From: Nesterenkonia natronophila
GTDB taxonomy: Bacteria > Actinomycetota > Actinomycetes > Actinomycetales > Micrococcaceae
DNA length: 64,000 nucleotides
NCBI RefSeq assembly: GCF_003595215.1
Contig: NZ_QYZP01000001.1
Span: 124,001 to 188,000 of the forward strand
Reading direction: 5' to 3'
In this document: one piece after another, positions 38,772-47,066 of the stretch
How the letters are laid out: each line of letters opens with the position of its first letter
Position numbering within the stretch: position 1 is the stretch's first letter
Notes under the pieces: generated by a model
Seen by the model: the letters and a program-made list of their open reading frames with translations, nothing else
Database searches by the model: none
Told to the model about the DNA's origin: nothing
Position numbers and translations under genes: made by a program

Positions 38772-39071
38772 ATGCGTCATTACGAACTGATGGTGCTGGT
38801 CGACCCCGAGGTCGACGAGCGCACCGTAGAGCCCACACTGGGCAAGTACATGGAACTGGTCAAGAAAGACGGCGGAACTGTCGACGAGATCGATATCTGG
38901 GGACGCCGTCAGCTGACGTTCGAGATCCAGAAGAAGACCGAGGCGATCTACGCTGTCGTGAACTTCCATTCGACTCCTGAATCCGCCAAAGAGCTGGACC
39001 GTCTGCTGCGCCTGAATGAGACCATTCTGCGCACCAAGATCATCCGGCCCGAGGAGTTCAAGGTCGCCTGA
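38772..39071 (+). CDS. rpsF: 30S ribosomal protein S6
   Basis: A 99-residue S6 protein beginning [19 protein letters not shown] and containing the [21 protein letters not shown] strand. S6 pairs with S18 on the small subunit platform. A strong GGAGGTG ribosome site precedes the ATG at 38772; the frame is open further upstream but lacks a sensible start. It leads the rpsF-ssb-rpsR-rplI operon. Confidence 0.97.
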   Translation: MRHYELMVLVDPEVDERTVEPTLGKYMELVKKDGGTVDEIDIWGRRQLTFEIQKKTEAIYAVVNFHSTPESAKELDRLLRLNETILRTKIIRPEEFKVA

Positions 39072-39129
39072 GTCAGGCGCCTGGGCCGAAATATTTGGTA
39101 CATGAAACGACTGAAAAGAGGTACACCAC

Positions 39130-39648
39130 ATGGCCTATAACGAGACTGTCATCACTGTCGTCGGTAACCTGACGGCGGATCCGGAGCTCCGGTTCACCCC
39201 CTCGGGTGCACCAGTGACCAACTTCGTCATCGCTTCCACGCCACGGTACTTCGACCGGCAGGCCAACGAGTACAAGGACGCTGAGACGCTCTTCGTTCGT
39301 TGCTCGTTGTGGCGTGAAGCCGCTGAGAATGTCTGTGAATCGCTGACCAAAGGTACGCGGGTTGTCGCCCAAGGACGCCTCAAAGCGCGCAGCTTCGAGG
39401 ACAAAGAGGGCAATAACCGGACCAGCTGGGAACTCGACGTCGACGAGATCGGCGCCTCGCTGCGCTATGCCACCGCCAAGATCGAACGTCAGGCCCCCCG
39501 CCAGAGCGGCGGCGGATTCGGCGGCAATCAAGGCGGCGGAAATCAGCCCGGCGGATTCGGTGGCGGTCGGCAACCGGACCCATGGGGCGGACAGCCCTCT
39601 CAGGGTGGCGGCTGGGACGCTGGAAGCAACGACGAACCTCCGTTCTGA
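39130..39648 (+). CDS. ssb: Single-stranded DNA-binding protein
   Basis: A 172-residue SSB with an N-terminal OB fold (1-110; [19 protein letters not shown]), a glycine/glutamine-rich linker (about 115-160) and the conserved acidic C-terminal tip ending DEPPF that recruits replication partners. It lies within the ribosomal protein operon between rpsF and rpsR, as in most bacteria. Confidence 0.97.
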   Translation: MAYNETVITVVGNLTADPELRFTPSGAPVTNFVIASTPRYFDRQANEYKDAETLFVRCSLWREAAENVCESLTKGTRVVAQGRLKARSFEDKEGNNRTSWELDVDEIGASLRYATAKIERQAPRQSGGGFGGNQGGGNQPGGFGGGRQPDPWGGQPSQGGGWDAGSNDEPPF

Positions 39649-39722
39649 CATCTGAACGACTGACAACTATTCACCATCCCGCGTAATAGCGCGGGCTCCC
39701 ACCTATGAAAAGGAGCACCACG

Positions 39723-39965
39723 ATGGCAAAGGCTGAAATCACCAAGAAGCCGAAGCCCAAAGCGAACCCGCTGAAGGCTGCTGACATCAAAGTCATTGAC
39801 TACAAGGACACCGCCCTGCTTCGGAAATTCATTTCCGACCGCGGCAAGATTCGCGCTCGCCGAGTGACCGGAGTCTCGGTCCAGGAACAGCGCAAGATCG
39901 CCCAGGCGATCAAGAATGCCCGCGAAATGGCCCTCCTGCCGTACTCCGGCGCTGGCCGCGGCTGA
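39723..39965 (+). CDS. rpsR: 30S ribosomal protein S18
   Basis: An 80-residue basic protein with the S18 signatures [20 protein letters not shown] and [19 protein letters not shown]. It lacks the zinc-binding cysteines found in some S18 paralogues, so it is the cysteine-free form. The ATG at 39723 has AAGGAG upstream; an upstream in-frame ATG at 39705 is less likely. Confidence 0.96.
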   Translation: MAKAEITKKPKPKANPLKAADIKVIDYKDTALLRKFISDRGKIRARRVTGVSVQEQRKIAQAIKNAREMALLPYSGAGRG

Positions 39966-39993
39966 TTACTGAGGAAGGAAAGGAACTACTGAT

Positions 39994-40446
39994 ATGTCGA
40001 AGCTCATCCTGACTCAGGAAGTCACCGGCCTCGGTGCCCCCGGCGATGTCGTCGAGGTCAAAGATGGCTACGCGCGCAACTACCTGTTGCCCCGCGGCTA
40101 TGCGCTGACCTGGACCAAAGGCGGAGAAAAAGACGTTGAGCGAATTCGTCAGGCCCGTAAGGCCCGCGAAATCGCCACCGTTGAAGAGGCGCAGTCCATT
40201 GCAGAGAAGCTGCAGGCCAAGACCGTGCAGGTCGGAGTGAAGACCGGCGAGTCCGGTCGTCTCTTCGGCACAGTCGGTGCCGCGCAGATCGCCGAGGCTG
40301 TTCAGGCCGCTGGCCTTGGAAGCATCGACCGGCGCACGGTAGAACTGCCGGAGCGGATCAAAGCTGTAGGTCACTACACCGCGACCGTGAAGCTGCACTC
40401 CGAGGTCACCGCGACCATCGATCTGCAGGTCGTACCAGCCAAGTAA
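39994..40446 (+). CDS. rplI: 50S ribosomal protein L9
   Basis: A 150-residue L9 with the N-terminal RNA-binding domain ([32 protein letters not shown]), the long connecting helix and the C-terminal domain with [14 protein letters not shown]. It is the last gene of the operon and is followed 21 bases later by a strong terminator. Confidence 0.97.
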   Translation: MSKLILTQEVTGLGAPGDVVEVKDGYARNYLLPRGYALTWTKGGEKDVERIRQARKAREIATVEEAQSIAEKLQAKTVQVGVKTGESGRLFGTVGAAQIAEAVQAAGLGSIDRRTVELPERIKAVGHYTATVKLHSEVTATIDLQVVPAK

Positions 40447-40467
40447 GGCATTCACTTGCTTATGCCG

Positions 40468-40520
40468 AAAGGTCCCTGTCCGGTCCTCTGAGAAGACCGG
40501 ACAGGGACCTTTTCATTTTT
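40468..40520. terminator. Strong terminator after rplI, probably bidirectional
   Basis: The arm at 40468-40485 (AAAGGTCCCTGTCCGGTC) pairs perfectly over 18 bp with 40495-40512, with loop CTCTGAGAA, followed by TTTTCATTTTT. On the other strand the arm ends in TTT as well, so it may also end the convergent LLM oxidoreductase transcript. Confidence 0.92.
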
Positions 40521-40572
40521 GGAACGGCCCGGCGCCGCCGCAGGATGAGGGTCGGCTCCGGGGAGCCGGGAA

Positions 40573-41712
40573 TCAACGGCGGGTGGTCACGTCATCTGCA
40601 GCAGCCTGTGTGCCGCCGGGGACAGGATCCCGCCCAGCGTCTCGGCGAGCGCGCAGCAATTCATGGGTAGGTGCTTCAGGTGTACCCTCTGGTGCTCGGG
40701 CAGCAACCTCCTTGCGCAGCACTGGAACCACTTCTTCGCCGAGTATCTCGATTTGTTCCAGAACCGTGTCCAGGGGCAGCCCTGCGTGATCGATGAGGAA
40801 GAGCTGGCGCTGATAGTCTCCGGCATATTCGCGGAAGCTCAGGGTCTTCTCAATGACCTGCTCGGGTGTTCCCACCGTCAGCGGCGTCATCTCCGTGAAC
40901 TCCTCAAGCGATGGGCCCCCTCCGTAGACCGGCGCACGGTCGAAGTACGGCCTGAACTCCCGAACTGCGTCCTGAGAGTTGGGTCGCATGAAAACCTGTC
41001 CGCCCAACCCGACAGTTGCCTGCTCAGGACTGCCGTGTCCATAGTGTGCGAACCGCTCCCGGTAGAGGTCAACCATTCGGCCGGTGTGTTCCTTGTTCCA
41101 GAAGATGTTGTTGTGGAAGAAACCGTCCCCGTAGTACGCGGCCTGTTCAGCTATCTCCGGAGAACGGATTGACCCGTGCCAGACGAACGGGGGCACCGCG
41201 TCCAAAGGACGAGGGGTCGCTGTGAAGTGGTCCAGCGGTGTCCGAAATCTGCCCTGCCACTCCACCTCTTCCTCCCTCCAGAGGCGGTGAAGGAGGGCGT
41301 AGTTCTCCACTGCCAAAGGGATTCCGGCTCGAATGTCCTTGCCAAACCACGGATAGACCGGGCCGGTGTTGCCGCGTCCTAGGGTCAGATCGATCCGTCC
41401 GTCACTGAGGTGCTGGACATAGGCGTAATCCTCGGCGATGCGCACCGGGTCTGTGGTGGTGATCAGCGTCGTGGCAGTGGACAGCAGCAGACGTTCCGTC
41501 TGGGCGGCGATGTGCGCCATGAAGATGGGAGGGTTGGCCGGTGCTACGAATGGTGGGTTGTGATGTTGACCGATGGCGAAGACATCGAGTCCCACCTGCT
41601 CGGCTTTCTGGGCGATAGCCACCGTGGACTTGATGCGCTGGTGCTCACTCGGGACGCGCCCAGTGATGGGATCAGGCGTAACGTCGCCGATGGAGAAAAT
41701 GCCGAACTGCAT
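40573..41712 (-). CDS. LLM class flavin-dependent oxidoreductase
   Basis: A 379-residue luciferase-like TIM-barrel flavoprotein. It begins MQFGIFSIGDVTPDP and contains the FAIGQHHNPPF, ATTLITTTDPVRIAEDYAYV and LGRGNTGPVYPWFG motifs of the group related to alkanal monooxygenase alpha-like proteins. It should use FMNH2 or F420-type cofactor; the substrate is unknown. Its promoter region carries a palindrome that recurs in front of the pirin gene at 53226, suggesting shared stress or redox control. It converges with the rpsF operon. Confidence 0.92.
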   Translation of the reverse strand: MQFGIFSIGDVTPDPITGRVPSEHQRIKSTVAIAQKAEQVGLDVFAIGQHHNPPFVAPANPPIFMAHIAAQTERLLLSTATTLITTTDPVRIAEDYAYVQHLSDGRIDLTLGRGNTGPVYPWFGKDIRAGIPLAVENYALLHRLWREEEVEWQGRFRTPLDHFTATPRPLDAVPPFVWHGSIRSPEIAEQAAYYGDGFFHNNIFWNKEHTGRMVDLYRERFAHYGHGSPEQATVGLGGQVFMRPNSQDAVREFRPYFDRAPVYGGGPSLEEFTEMTPLTVGTPEQVIEKTLSFREYAGDYQRQLFLIDHAGLPLDTVLEQIEILGEEVVPVLRKEVAARAPEGTPEAPTHELLRARRDAGRDPVPGGTQAAADDVTTRR

Positions 41713-41765
41713 AGGGCTCCTAGAGGGGGCGGAAGAACTGAGTATTTGATGTACATCTAGACTAC

Positions 41766-41781
41766 TTCAAATTTGAAATAC
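41766..41781. promoter_or_regulatory. Palindromic operator candidate upstream of LLM oxidoreductase
   Basis: TTCAAATTTGAAATAC, whose core TTCAAATTTGAA is a perfect 12-base palindrome, 54 bases upstream of the LLM oxidoreductase start. The identical 16 bases occur at 53169-53184 before the pirin gene. MarR-type regulators bind palindromes of this size; the regulator is not in the window. Confidence 0.65.
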
Positions 41782-41841
41782 GTTCACCTAGACGTGTACG
41801 GGAACCTCCCCGCACAGGCTGTTCGAGGGCTTCTGTGTGCC

Positions 41842-42072
41842 TGTGGAGAATCTGTGGAAAACAGTCTTATACAGAGGGCTATACACCTATCGGAGGGTCA
41901 ACAGCAAGTGTTGAATAGGTCCTGGTAAGCAGGACGAAAATGCCAATAATTCACAGCGTGTCATCACAAACCTGCAGGTCAGAAGCATATGACTAGGATG
42001 AGCAGAATGTTTTCCACAGGTTTCCCTCAGGTTGTTCACACGACACGCCGCGCACTTCACATTTAATCCACA
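41842..42072. other. Cluster of DnaA-box-like sites in a gene-free region
   Basis: The 761-base gap 41713-42473 has no convincing gene. Its left half holds TGTGGAGAA (41842-41850), TGTGGAAAA (41853-41861), TTTTCCACA (42010-42018), TTGTTCACA (42032-42040) and TAATCCACA (42064-42072). The last is identical to two boxes in oriC. Whether DnaA binds here is untested. 42073-42389 shows nothing recognisable. Confidence 0.5.
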
Positions 42073-42389
42073 GGACCGCCTTTGTGACCTATTGCCCAGG
42101 GGTGATTCTCGGCCTAAAGTGGCAAGCGTCCCTCCTCCCTATCTGGAGACCTCCGGTTGCCCATACAGGGTGCTGCCGAGGCTCCCAGGAGGTGTTGGAG
42201 CTGAGACACGACGCGGATATTGGCCGATGAACGTCGGCGTGCATCAGCGTCAGAGCTCCGTCCGCCCGTTACCTGGTCGGACTGGGTGAACAGGACAAGG
42301 ACGTCCCGGTTGGGGGCGTTCACCATTGTCCTGGGATCCTCATGGGGACAAACTACAGATCGGATCGCCGACCCTAGGCAGAGGGAAGG

Positions 42390-42415
42390 GGATCACGGCC
42401 GATTGACCGTGATCC
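42390..42415 (-). terminator. Hairpin downstream of the alpha/beta hydrolase gene
   Basis: GGATCACGG pairs with CCGTGATCC (9 bp) around loop CCGATTGA, about 60 bases beyond the stop of the minus-strand hydrolase gene. It lacks a T-tract, so terminator assignment is tentative. Confidence 0.45.
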
Positions 42416-42473
42416 TGCCGACGCGCCCCCAGGGGCCGGATCGGCGGTCCGATCACTCGCCCCGCACCCCGGC

Positions 42474-43262
42474 TCAACGACGATGGCGTTCCACAAATCT
42501 GGCTACTTGGGTGGGCCATGTGGCCAGGTCTTCAGGTGTCTCTGCGATGGAGAGCTGTGAATTTCGGTGCAGGCGGTGGAGCTCTTCGGCAGTCGATACG
42601 GGGTGGGCGCGATCATTTGTCCAAGCGAGGATCTGGAGCGGCACCTCCAGCTGTGCGAACTTTTCGGGCGGGGGCAGGTCCGTCATGGAGGCGCCGCGCA
42701 GTATCGAGGGCAGAAGCTCTTGGCTGACTACCGGGACACGCTCACGCGGACGGTCGGCCAGGGCCGGTGGTGGAAGGATGGCCTCTCCCATCCGCACGAA
42801 TGCCCCGATTCCCTCGTTCTCCACAAGTTCGGCTGAGCGCAGATACTGATCCGTCTGCGCTCTCCGGGTGCTCCAGGCGGTCGGTGGTACCAGGAGGCTG
42901 AGCGAGGCGAATCGCGTCGGATCCAGCAATGCCGCACAGATCTGCGTAGCAGCACCCATCGATGGACCACCGGTGTGGACCTGCTCGCCGGGAGCCACCG
43001 CGTCCAGCAGAGCCAAAAGGTCCTCCGCCAGCTGTGACCAAAGGTAGTCCTCAGGCACCGCCCTCCCCGTGGAGGACCCGTGGCCCCGGGAGTCGTAGCG
43101 CAGAACCCGGAACCCCCCAAGCCCACCGGTGACGTCGAGTCCTGCTCGATGCTCGCGCCAGGCTGAGGAGGTGAGCCCGTGTGTCTGGACGAACAACGGG
43201 TCAGCCTCGTCCCCGACCACCTCGTAGGCAAGCTTCGCTCCTGCGGTTTGGAACATGGCCAC
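42474..43262 (-). CDS. Alpha/beta hydrolase fold protein
   Basis: A 262-residue alpha/beta hydrolase. It shows the oxyanion-side motif FVQTHGLTSSAWREH, YDSRGHGSS, the nucleophile elbow GGPSMGA (Ser about residue 101) and the acid-loop region AWTNDRAHPV. The usual C-terminal GH motif carrying the catalytic histidine is not apparent: the matching position reads SIAETPEDLATWP. It may therefore be catalytically altered, or use another histidine. The GTG at 43262 is chosen because AAGGTGAG lies upstream; an ATG six bases on is possible. It is divergent from the condensation-domain gene. Confidence 0.85.
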   Translation of the reverse strand: MAMFQTAGAKLAYEVVGDEADPLFVQTHGLTSSAWREHRAGLDVTGGLGGFRVLRYDSRGHGSSTGRAVPEDYLWSQLAEDLLALLDAVAPGEQVHTGGPSMGAATQICAALLDPTRFASLSLLVPPTAWSTRRAQTDQYLRSAELVENEGIGAFVRMGEAILPPPALADRPRERVPVVSQELLPSILRGASMTDLPPPEKFAQLEVPLQILAWTNDRAHPVSTAEELHRLHRNSQLSIAETPEDLATWPTQVARFVERHRR

Positions 43263-43388
43263 GGCGGCGCTCTCACCTTCTTGTGCTGGTGCTGGACATC
43301 CCAGCTCACTTCAGTTTCAGGATGAATATTAATCGACAGTTTCGGCAGCGACACACCCGGGGAGGCCGCAGCGGCCTACACTACCGGT

Positions 43389-44765
43389 ATGCGGCTGACC
43401 AATATTGCGCAAATGCAGGTGCAGCCCGGAAGGGTGTACAGCTACTCCGTCTGCGCAGAGCTCCCAGATGCCAAAGACGCTGAACGACTTCCGGTCTCAT
43501 TCGACCAGCAGCGCCACGTAGGTTTCGGCTCCCGCCCAGGGTCGTGGATGGCGGTCAGTTTCTCGCTGCCTGTGCACGCTGATCGTGAGGTTATTGCTCA
43601 GGCCTGGATGGCGGTTGTTGAACGTCACGGCACCCTGCGCAGCGCCTTTCTGCAGGACGAGGAGGCAGACGGGCGCCGCTCGGACCTCACACTGGCCTCA
43701 GTCGTGGTCTGGCCCGGGGAATGGGAGCAGCTGGGGCAGGGGAGTGTGCTCACTCCTCCCGCCCTCCGGTCGGTATTGCGCGAGCATTTCGATCTCGTGT
43801 GCAGGCCACTGGAGATACCGTCTTACCGGTTATGTGTCATTGAAGATGAGGCGGGAGTGGAAACCCCGCAGGTGATCATTGGCTCTGACCACGCTCATGT
43901 GGATGCGTGGAGTCTATTGGTACTGACTCGCGATCTCGCGATGTGCCTCCAGAACCTGTTGGACGGCCGGGATCCCACTGCGGAGCTGCCTTCCACAGAA
44001 TCTTTCGCGGACCATACCCGCGCCCTGGAGGAGGAGCCGGCCCCTCCTCCAGAGGTGGTGGAGCGCTGGAGTCAGATCCTGGAGGCGGGTGGTCACTCGA
44101 TGCCGCGGTTTCCACTGGACTTGGGAGACGTCTCTCAGCCGGTCGGTGAGTTCGTCGAGATTCGCGATGTGTTCGACTCCGAAGAGTTGGCGCAGGTGGA
44201 GGCCCATGCAGCCGAACATAAGGTGCGCCTGATCGCGGTGGCCGTATCAGTGATGACCAAGCTCGCTGCTGAGCTCTCCGGGGAACCCCTGCGGGCAGTT
44301 TTCCCGGTGCACTCCCGGCACGGAACTCGCTGGTTCAACTCAGTGGGTTGGTTCATCACCAACTCGGTGGTGGAGAATAACGATTACGACTACCAGGCAT
44401 GTTACGGGGCGGTCAAAGAGGCAATCAGGCTGGGTTCATACCCGCTGGCGCCGATCATGGAGCCCAGCGGCGGTATGCCGCAGGACCCAGGGATGTTTGC
44501 GATGTCCTGGTTGGATCACCGGAAGCTGCCGGTCAACGTTGATGACGACCTCAATCCCCAACATGTCTCGGCCGTGATCCGCACTGATGGGGTGATGATC
44601 TGGTTCGTCATCAACCACACCGGCATGCACCTGCGCTGCCGATACCCGGATACTCGGCAGGCCAGGCGTTCGATGCGCACTTGGCTTGCCGGTCTGGTGT
44701 ACGGGTTGCGGGCCCCACTGGAACACCACGCACTGCGTGAGATCAAGGCCCAGTCCAGTCAGTGA
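43389..44765 (+). CDS. Standalone condensation-domain protein
   Basis: A 458-residue protein of the condensation/acyltransferase superfamily (NRPS C domains, PapA, WES/DGAT). The catalytic HxxxD motif appears as SDHAHVDAWS at about residues 166-175. A second half with FPVHSRHGTRWFNSVGWFITN matches the FGN/DFGWG-type C-terminal bridge region of such folds. No carrier, adenylation or thioesterase domain is attached or encoded nearby, so it should act on a free acyl-CoA or a carrier from elsewhere. It lies between the alpha/beta hydrolase and dnaB; its neighbours give no substrate clue. Confidence 0.78.
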   Translation: MRLTNIAQMQVQPGRVYSYSVCAELPDAKDAERLPVSFDQQRHVGFGSRPGSWMAVSFSLPVHADREVIAQAWMAVVERHGTLRSAFLQDEEADGRRSDLTLASVVVWPGEWEQLGQGSVLTPPALRSVLREHFDLVCRPLEIPSYRLCVIEDEAGVETPQVIIGSDHAHVDAWSLLVLTRDLAMCLQNLLDGRDPTAELPSTESFADHTRALEEEPAPPPEVVERWSQILEAGGHSMPRFPLDLGDVSQPVGEFVEIRDVFDSEELAQVEAHAAEHKVRLIAVAVSVMTKLAAELSGEPLRAVFPVHSRHGTRWFNSVGWFITNSVVENNDYDYQACYGAVKEAIRLGSYPLAPIMEPSGGMPQDPGMFAMSWLDHRKLPVNVDDDLNPQHVSAVIRTDGVMIWFVINHTGMHLRCRYPDTRQARRSMRTWLAGLVYGLRAPLEHHALREIKAQSSQ

Positions 44766-44858
44766 GGCACCCGGTTGGGCCCGTGGTGCCTTCTGGCTGA
44801 CAGCCGGTAGAGTGGGACCTCGCGTCAATCCCACGAGGTGTCTGAGGAGTGTGTCTGC

Positions 44859-46223
44859 GTGAGTGTGGAGACTTACAACCCCAGCACGGGTGCTGGTGCT
44901 GAGTCGCGCACGCCTCCGCAGGACATGGTGGCTGAGCAGTCAGTGCTGGGCGGCATGATGCTCTCCAAGGATGCTATTGCCGATGTGGTGGAAGTGGTCC
45001 GCGGAGGAGACTTCTACCGACCGGCCCACGAGATGATCTTCGAAGCGATCATTGACCTCTACGGCCGCGGTGAGCCAGCCGATGTGGTGACCATCGCTGA
45101 TCAGCTGACCAAGACTCAGCAGCTGCAGCGAATCGGAGGTCCGGCCTATCTGCACAATCTGGCTCAGGCGGTTCCCACTGCAGCCAATGCTGCCTTCTAC
45201 GCTGATATTGTCCGCGAGCGTGCCATTCTGCGCCGACTGGTGGAGGCGGGGACGAAGATTGTGCAGCTGGGGCACACCTCCGACGGTGAGGTCGACGCCA
45301 TCGTCAACGAGGCCCAGGCCGAGGTCTATAACGTGGCAGAAAACCGGCAGACCGCGGACTACGCGCGGCTCTCTGAGGTGCTCGCTCCGACAATCGAGGA
45401 GATCGAGGTCAATGCCGCCAATGATGGCACGCTCTCCGGCATCCCCACCGGCTTCCGCGACTTGGACGAACTCACACATGGTTTCCATGGGGGTCAGCTG
45501 ATCGTCATCGCTGCGCGCCCGGCGATGGGTAAGTCTGTGCTGGCGTTGGACTTCTCCCGCTCAGCGGCGGTCAACAACCGGATGACCACAGCCTTCTTCT
45601 CCTTGGAGATGGGCAAGGTTGAGCTGACCATGCGACTGCTGGCCGCTGAGTCACAGGTGCTTTTCGGCGACCTGCGCAAGGGCTCGAGCCTGAAGGACCA
45701 GGACTGGGAGAAGATGGCCCGTGCGATGGACAAGCTGGAGCAGGCACCGCTGTTTATTGACGATGCGCCTAACCTGACGCTGATGGAGATTCGAGCGAAG
45801 TGCCGGCGTCTGAAGCAGCGGGAGAACCTCAAGCTTGTGGTGGTGGACTACCTGCAGCTGCTGATGTCGGGCAAGCGTGTGGAGTCCCGTCAGCAGGAGG
45901 TCAGCGAGTTCTCTCGTACGCTGAAGTTGCTGGCAAAGGAACTGGATGTGCCGATCATCGCTCTCTCTCAGCTCAACCGAGGCTCTGAACAGCGCCCCGA
46001 TAAGCGTCCCCAAGTCTCTGATCTGCGGGAATCGGGGGCCATTGAGCAGGATGCCGATATGGTCATGCTCCTGCACCGCCCTGAGGTCTACGACAAGGAG
46101 ACTGAGCGCGCCGGTGAGGCTGACATCATCGTGGCCAAGAACCGCAACGGCCCGACGCGGGATCTCACGGTGGCATTTCAGGGGCACTTCCAGCGGTTCC
46201 GAGACATGGCCCGCGACTTCTAG
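44859..46223 (+). CDS. dnaB: Replicative DNA helicase DnaB
   Basis: A 454-residue hexameric helicase. The N-terminal domain starts PQDMVAEQSVLGGMMLSKDA; the RecA-like domain has Walker A ARPAMGKSVLALD, the ENLKLVVVDYLQLL Walker B strand and the SQLNRGSEQRPDKRPQVSDL region. No intein is inserted, unlike dnaB of several actinobacteria. The GTG at 44859 has GAGGAG 8 bases upstream; a GTG 21 bases earlier is possible. It works with DnaA, the DUF721 protein and SSB encoded in the same window. Confidence 0.97.
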   Translation: MSVETYNPSTGAGAESRTPPQDMVAEQSVLGGMMLSKDAIADVVEVVRGGDFYRPAHEMIFEAIIDLYGRGEPADVVTIADQLTKTQQLQRIGGPAYLHNLAQAVPTAANAAFYADIVRERAILRRLVEAGTKIVQLGHTSDGEVDAIVNEAQAEVYNVAENRQTADYARLSEVLAPTIEEIEVNAANDGTLSGIPTGFRDLDELTHGFHGGQLIVIAARPAMGKSVLALDFSRSAAVNNRMTTAFFSLEMGKVELTMRLLAAESQVLFGDLRKGSSLKDQDWEKMARAMDKLEQAPLFIDDAPNLTLMEIRAKCRRLKQRENLKLVVVDYLQLLMSGKRVESRQQEVSEFSRTLKLLAKELDVPIIALSQLNRGSEQRPDKRPQVSDLRESGAIEQDADMVMLLHRPEVYDKETERAGEADIIVAKNRNGPTRDLTVAFQGHFQRFRDMARDF

Positions 46224-46236
46224 CTGGGGTTTCTGT

Positions 46237-46662
46237 CTAATGCAGACCGTACGGCGCCAGCACCCCGAGAATCTGTTCTAGAAGCAGGAAACCAGCGACT
46301 GAGTATACTGCCCCGGTCCAGAGTCCGTGGGTGAGACTGAACCAGAAGCGGCCGGTGGCCACCAGCAACCCAAAGGTCACCGGCAGACAAGACATTCCGT
46401 AACCTGCGACTATAAGCCATAGACCGAGCCACTCTAAGTTGGCGATCATGAACACACCGACCCCGATGGTCCATACCATAGTGGGTTCGAAAAGGAGGGC
46501 TGCGATGACAAGCCCGGTGGTCACCGCCCAGAGGTAACGAGCGGCGAGGAGTGTGTGGTTGGTCGCAGGCTGGCGTCTTGATCTTGGGGCTTGATTCGCT
46601 GGGGTGGTGCGGCGTGGCCGTTTCGGGGTGTGGGTCCGGGTGGGCTTCTGGTTCCTGCTCAT
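46237..46662 (-). CDS. Predicted small membrane protein
   Basis: A 141-residue protein with a strongly basic N-terminus (1-36, rich in R, K, P and T) and about four hydrophobic segments (about 40-58, 63-82, 84-103 and 110-135). No family is recognised. It converges on dnaB with 13 bases between stops. The positive N-terminus should be cytoplasmic. Confidence 0.6.
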   Translation of the reverse strand: MSRNQKPTRTHTPKRPRRTTPANQAPRSRRQPATNHTLLAARYLWAVTTGLVIAALLFEPTMVWTIGVGVFMIANLEWLGLWLIVAGYGMSCLPVTFGLLVATGRFWFSLTHGLWTGAVYSVAGFLLLEQILGVLAPYGLH

Positions 46663-46717
46663 TCTCTGATCAGACTATCGGGAGGCCCGTAGCCGCAGGA
46701 CTACCGCACCCAACCTT

Positions 46718-46927
46718 TCAGATTTCGCTGAGGTACGGAAGCATGAGGATCAGCAGCATCAGTGAGATGCCGATGATGAGTGTGGCAGTGATTGTTCGGT
46801 TGGATGCGGCGAAACCGAGATTGTCGGGATCATCGTGGCGCGGACGCCGGTGATGGCGGTCTTTCTCTCGGCGGATCAATCCGAGCCCGAAACCGCTGTG
46901 GAGCTCGCCCCGCTCTTGTGACGTCAT
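46718..46927 (-). CDS. Predicted small single-pass membrane protein
   Basis: A 69-residue ORF with a hydrophilic, His/Arg/Asp-rich N-terminal half and one hydrophobic C-terminal segment (ITATLIIGISLMLLILMLPYL). GAGG lies 5 bases upstream of the ATG at 46927. No family is recognised; coding is supported by the ribosome site and the clean membrane segment, so confidence is moderate. Confidence 0.5.
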   Translation of the reverse strand: MTSQERGELHSGFGLGLIRREKDRHHRRPRHDDPDNLGFAASNRTITATLIIGISLMLLILMLPYLSEI

Positions 46928-47066
46928 GGCCACCTCGCTGCATGGATATCGACGGAAAAATGCTTAGTACGTTCTAAAACGGTAAGCACCTACTCTGAGA
47001 GCGACCTGAGCGCACGGTCAATCTTGGCGTCGAATCTGCGCCGGTTCCTGGATGTGGAGCTTAGAT

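Noticed and set aside
42032..42849. Plus-strand open frames (85 and 209 codons) in and beyond the 41.7-42.5 kb gap
   Set aside because: No recognisable domain or ribosome site; the longer one runs antisense into the alpha/beta hydrolase gene. The gap is better described as non-coding.
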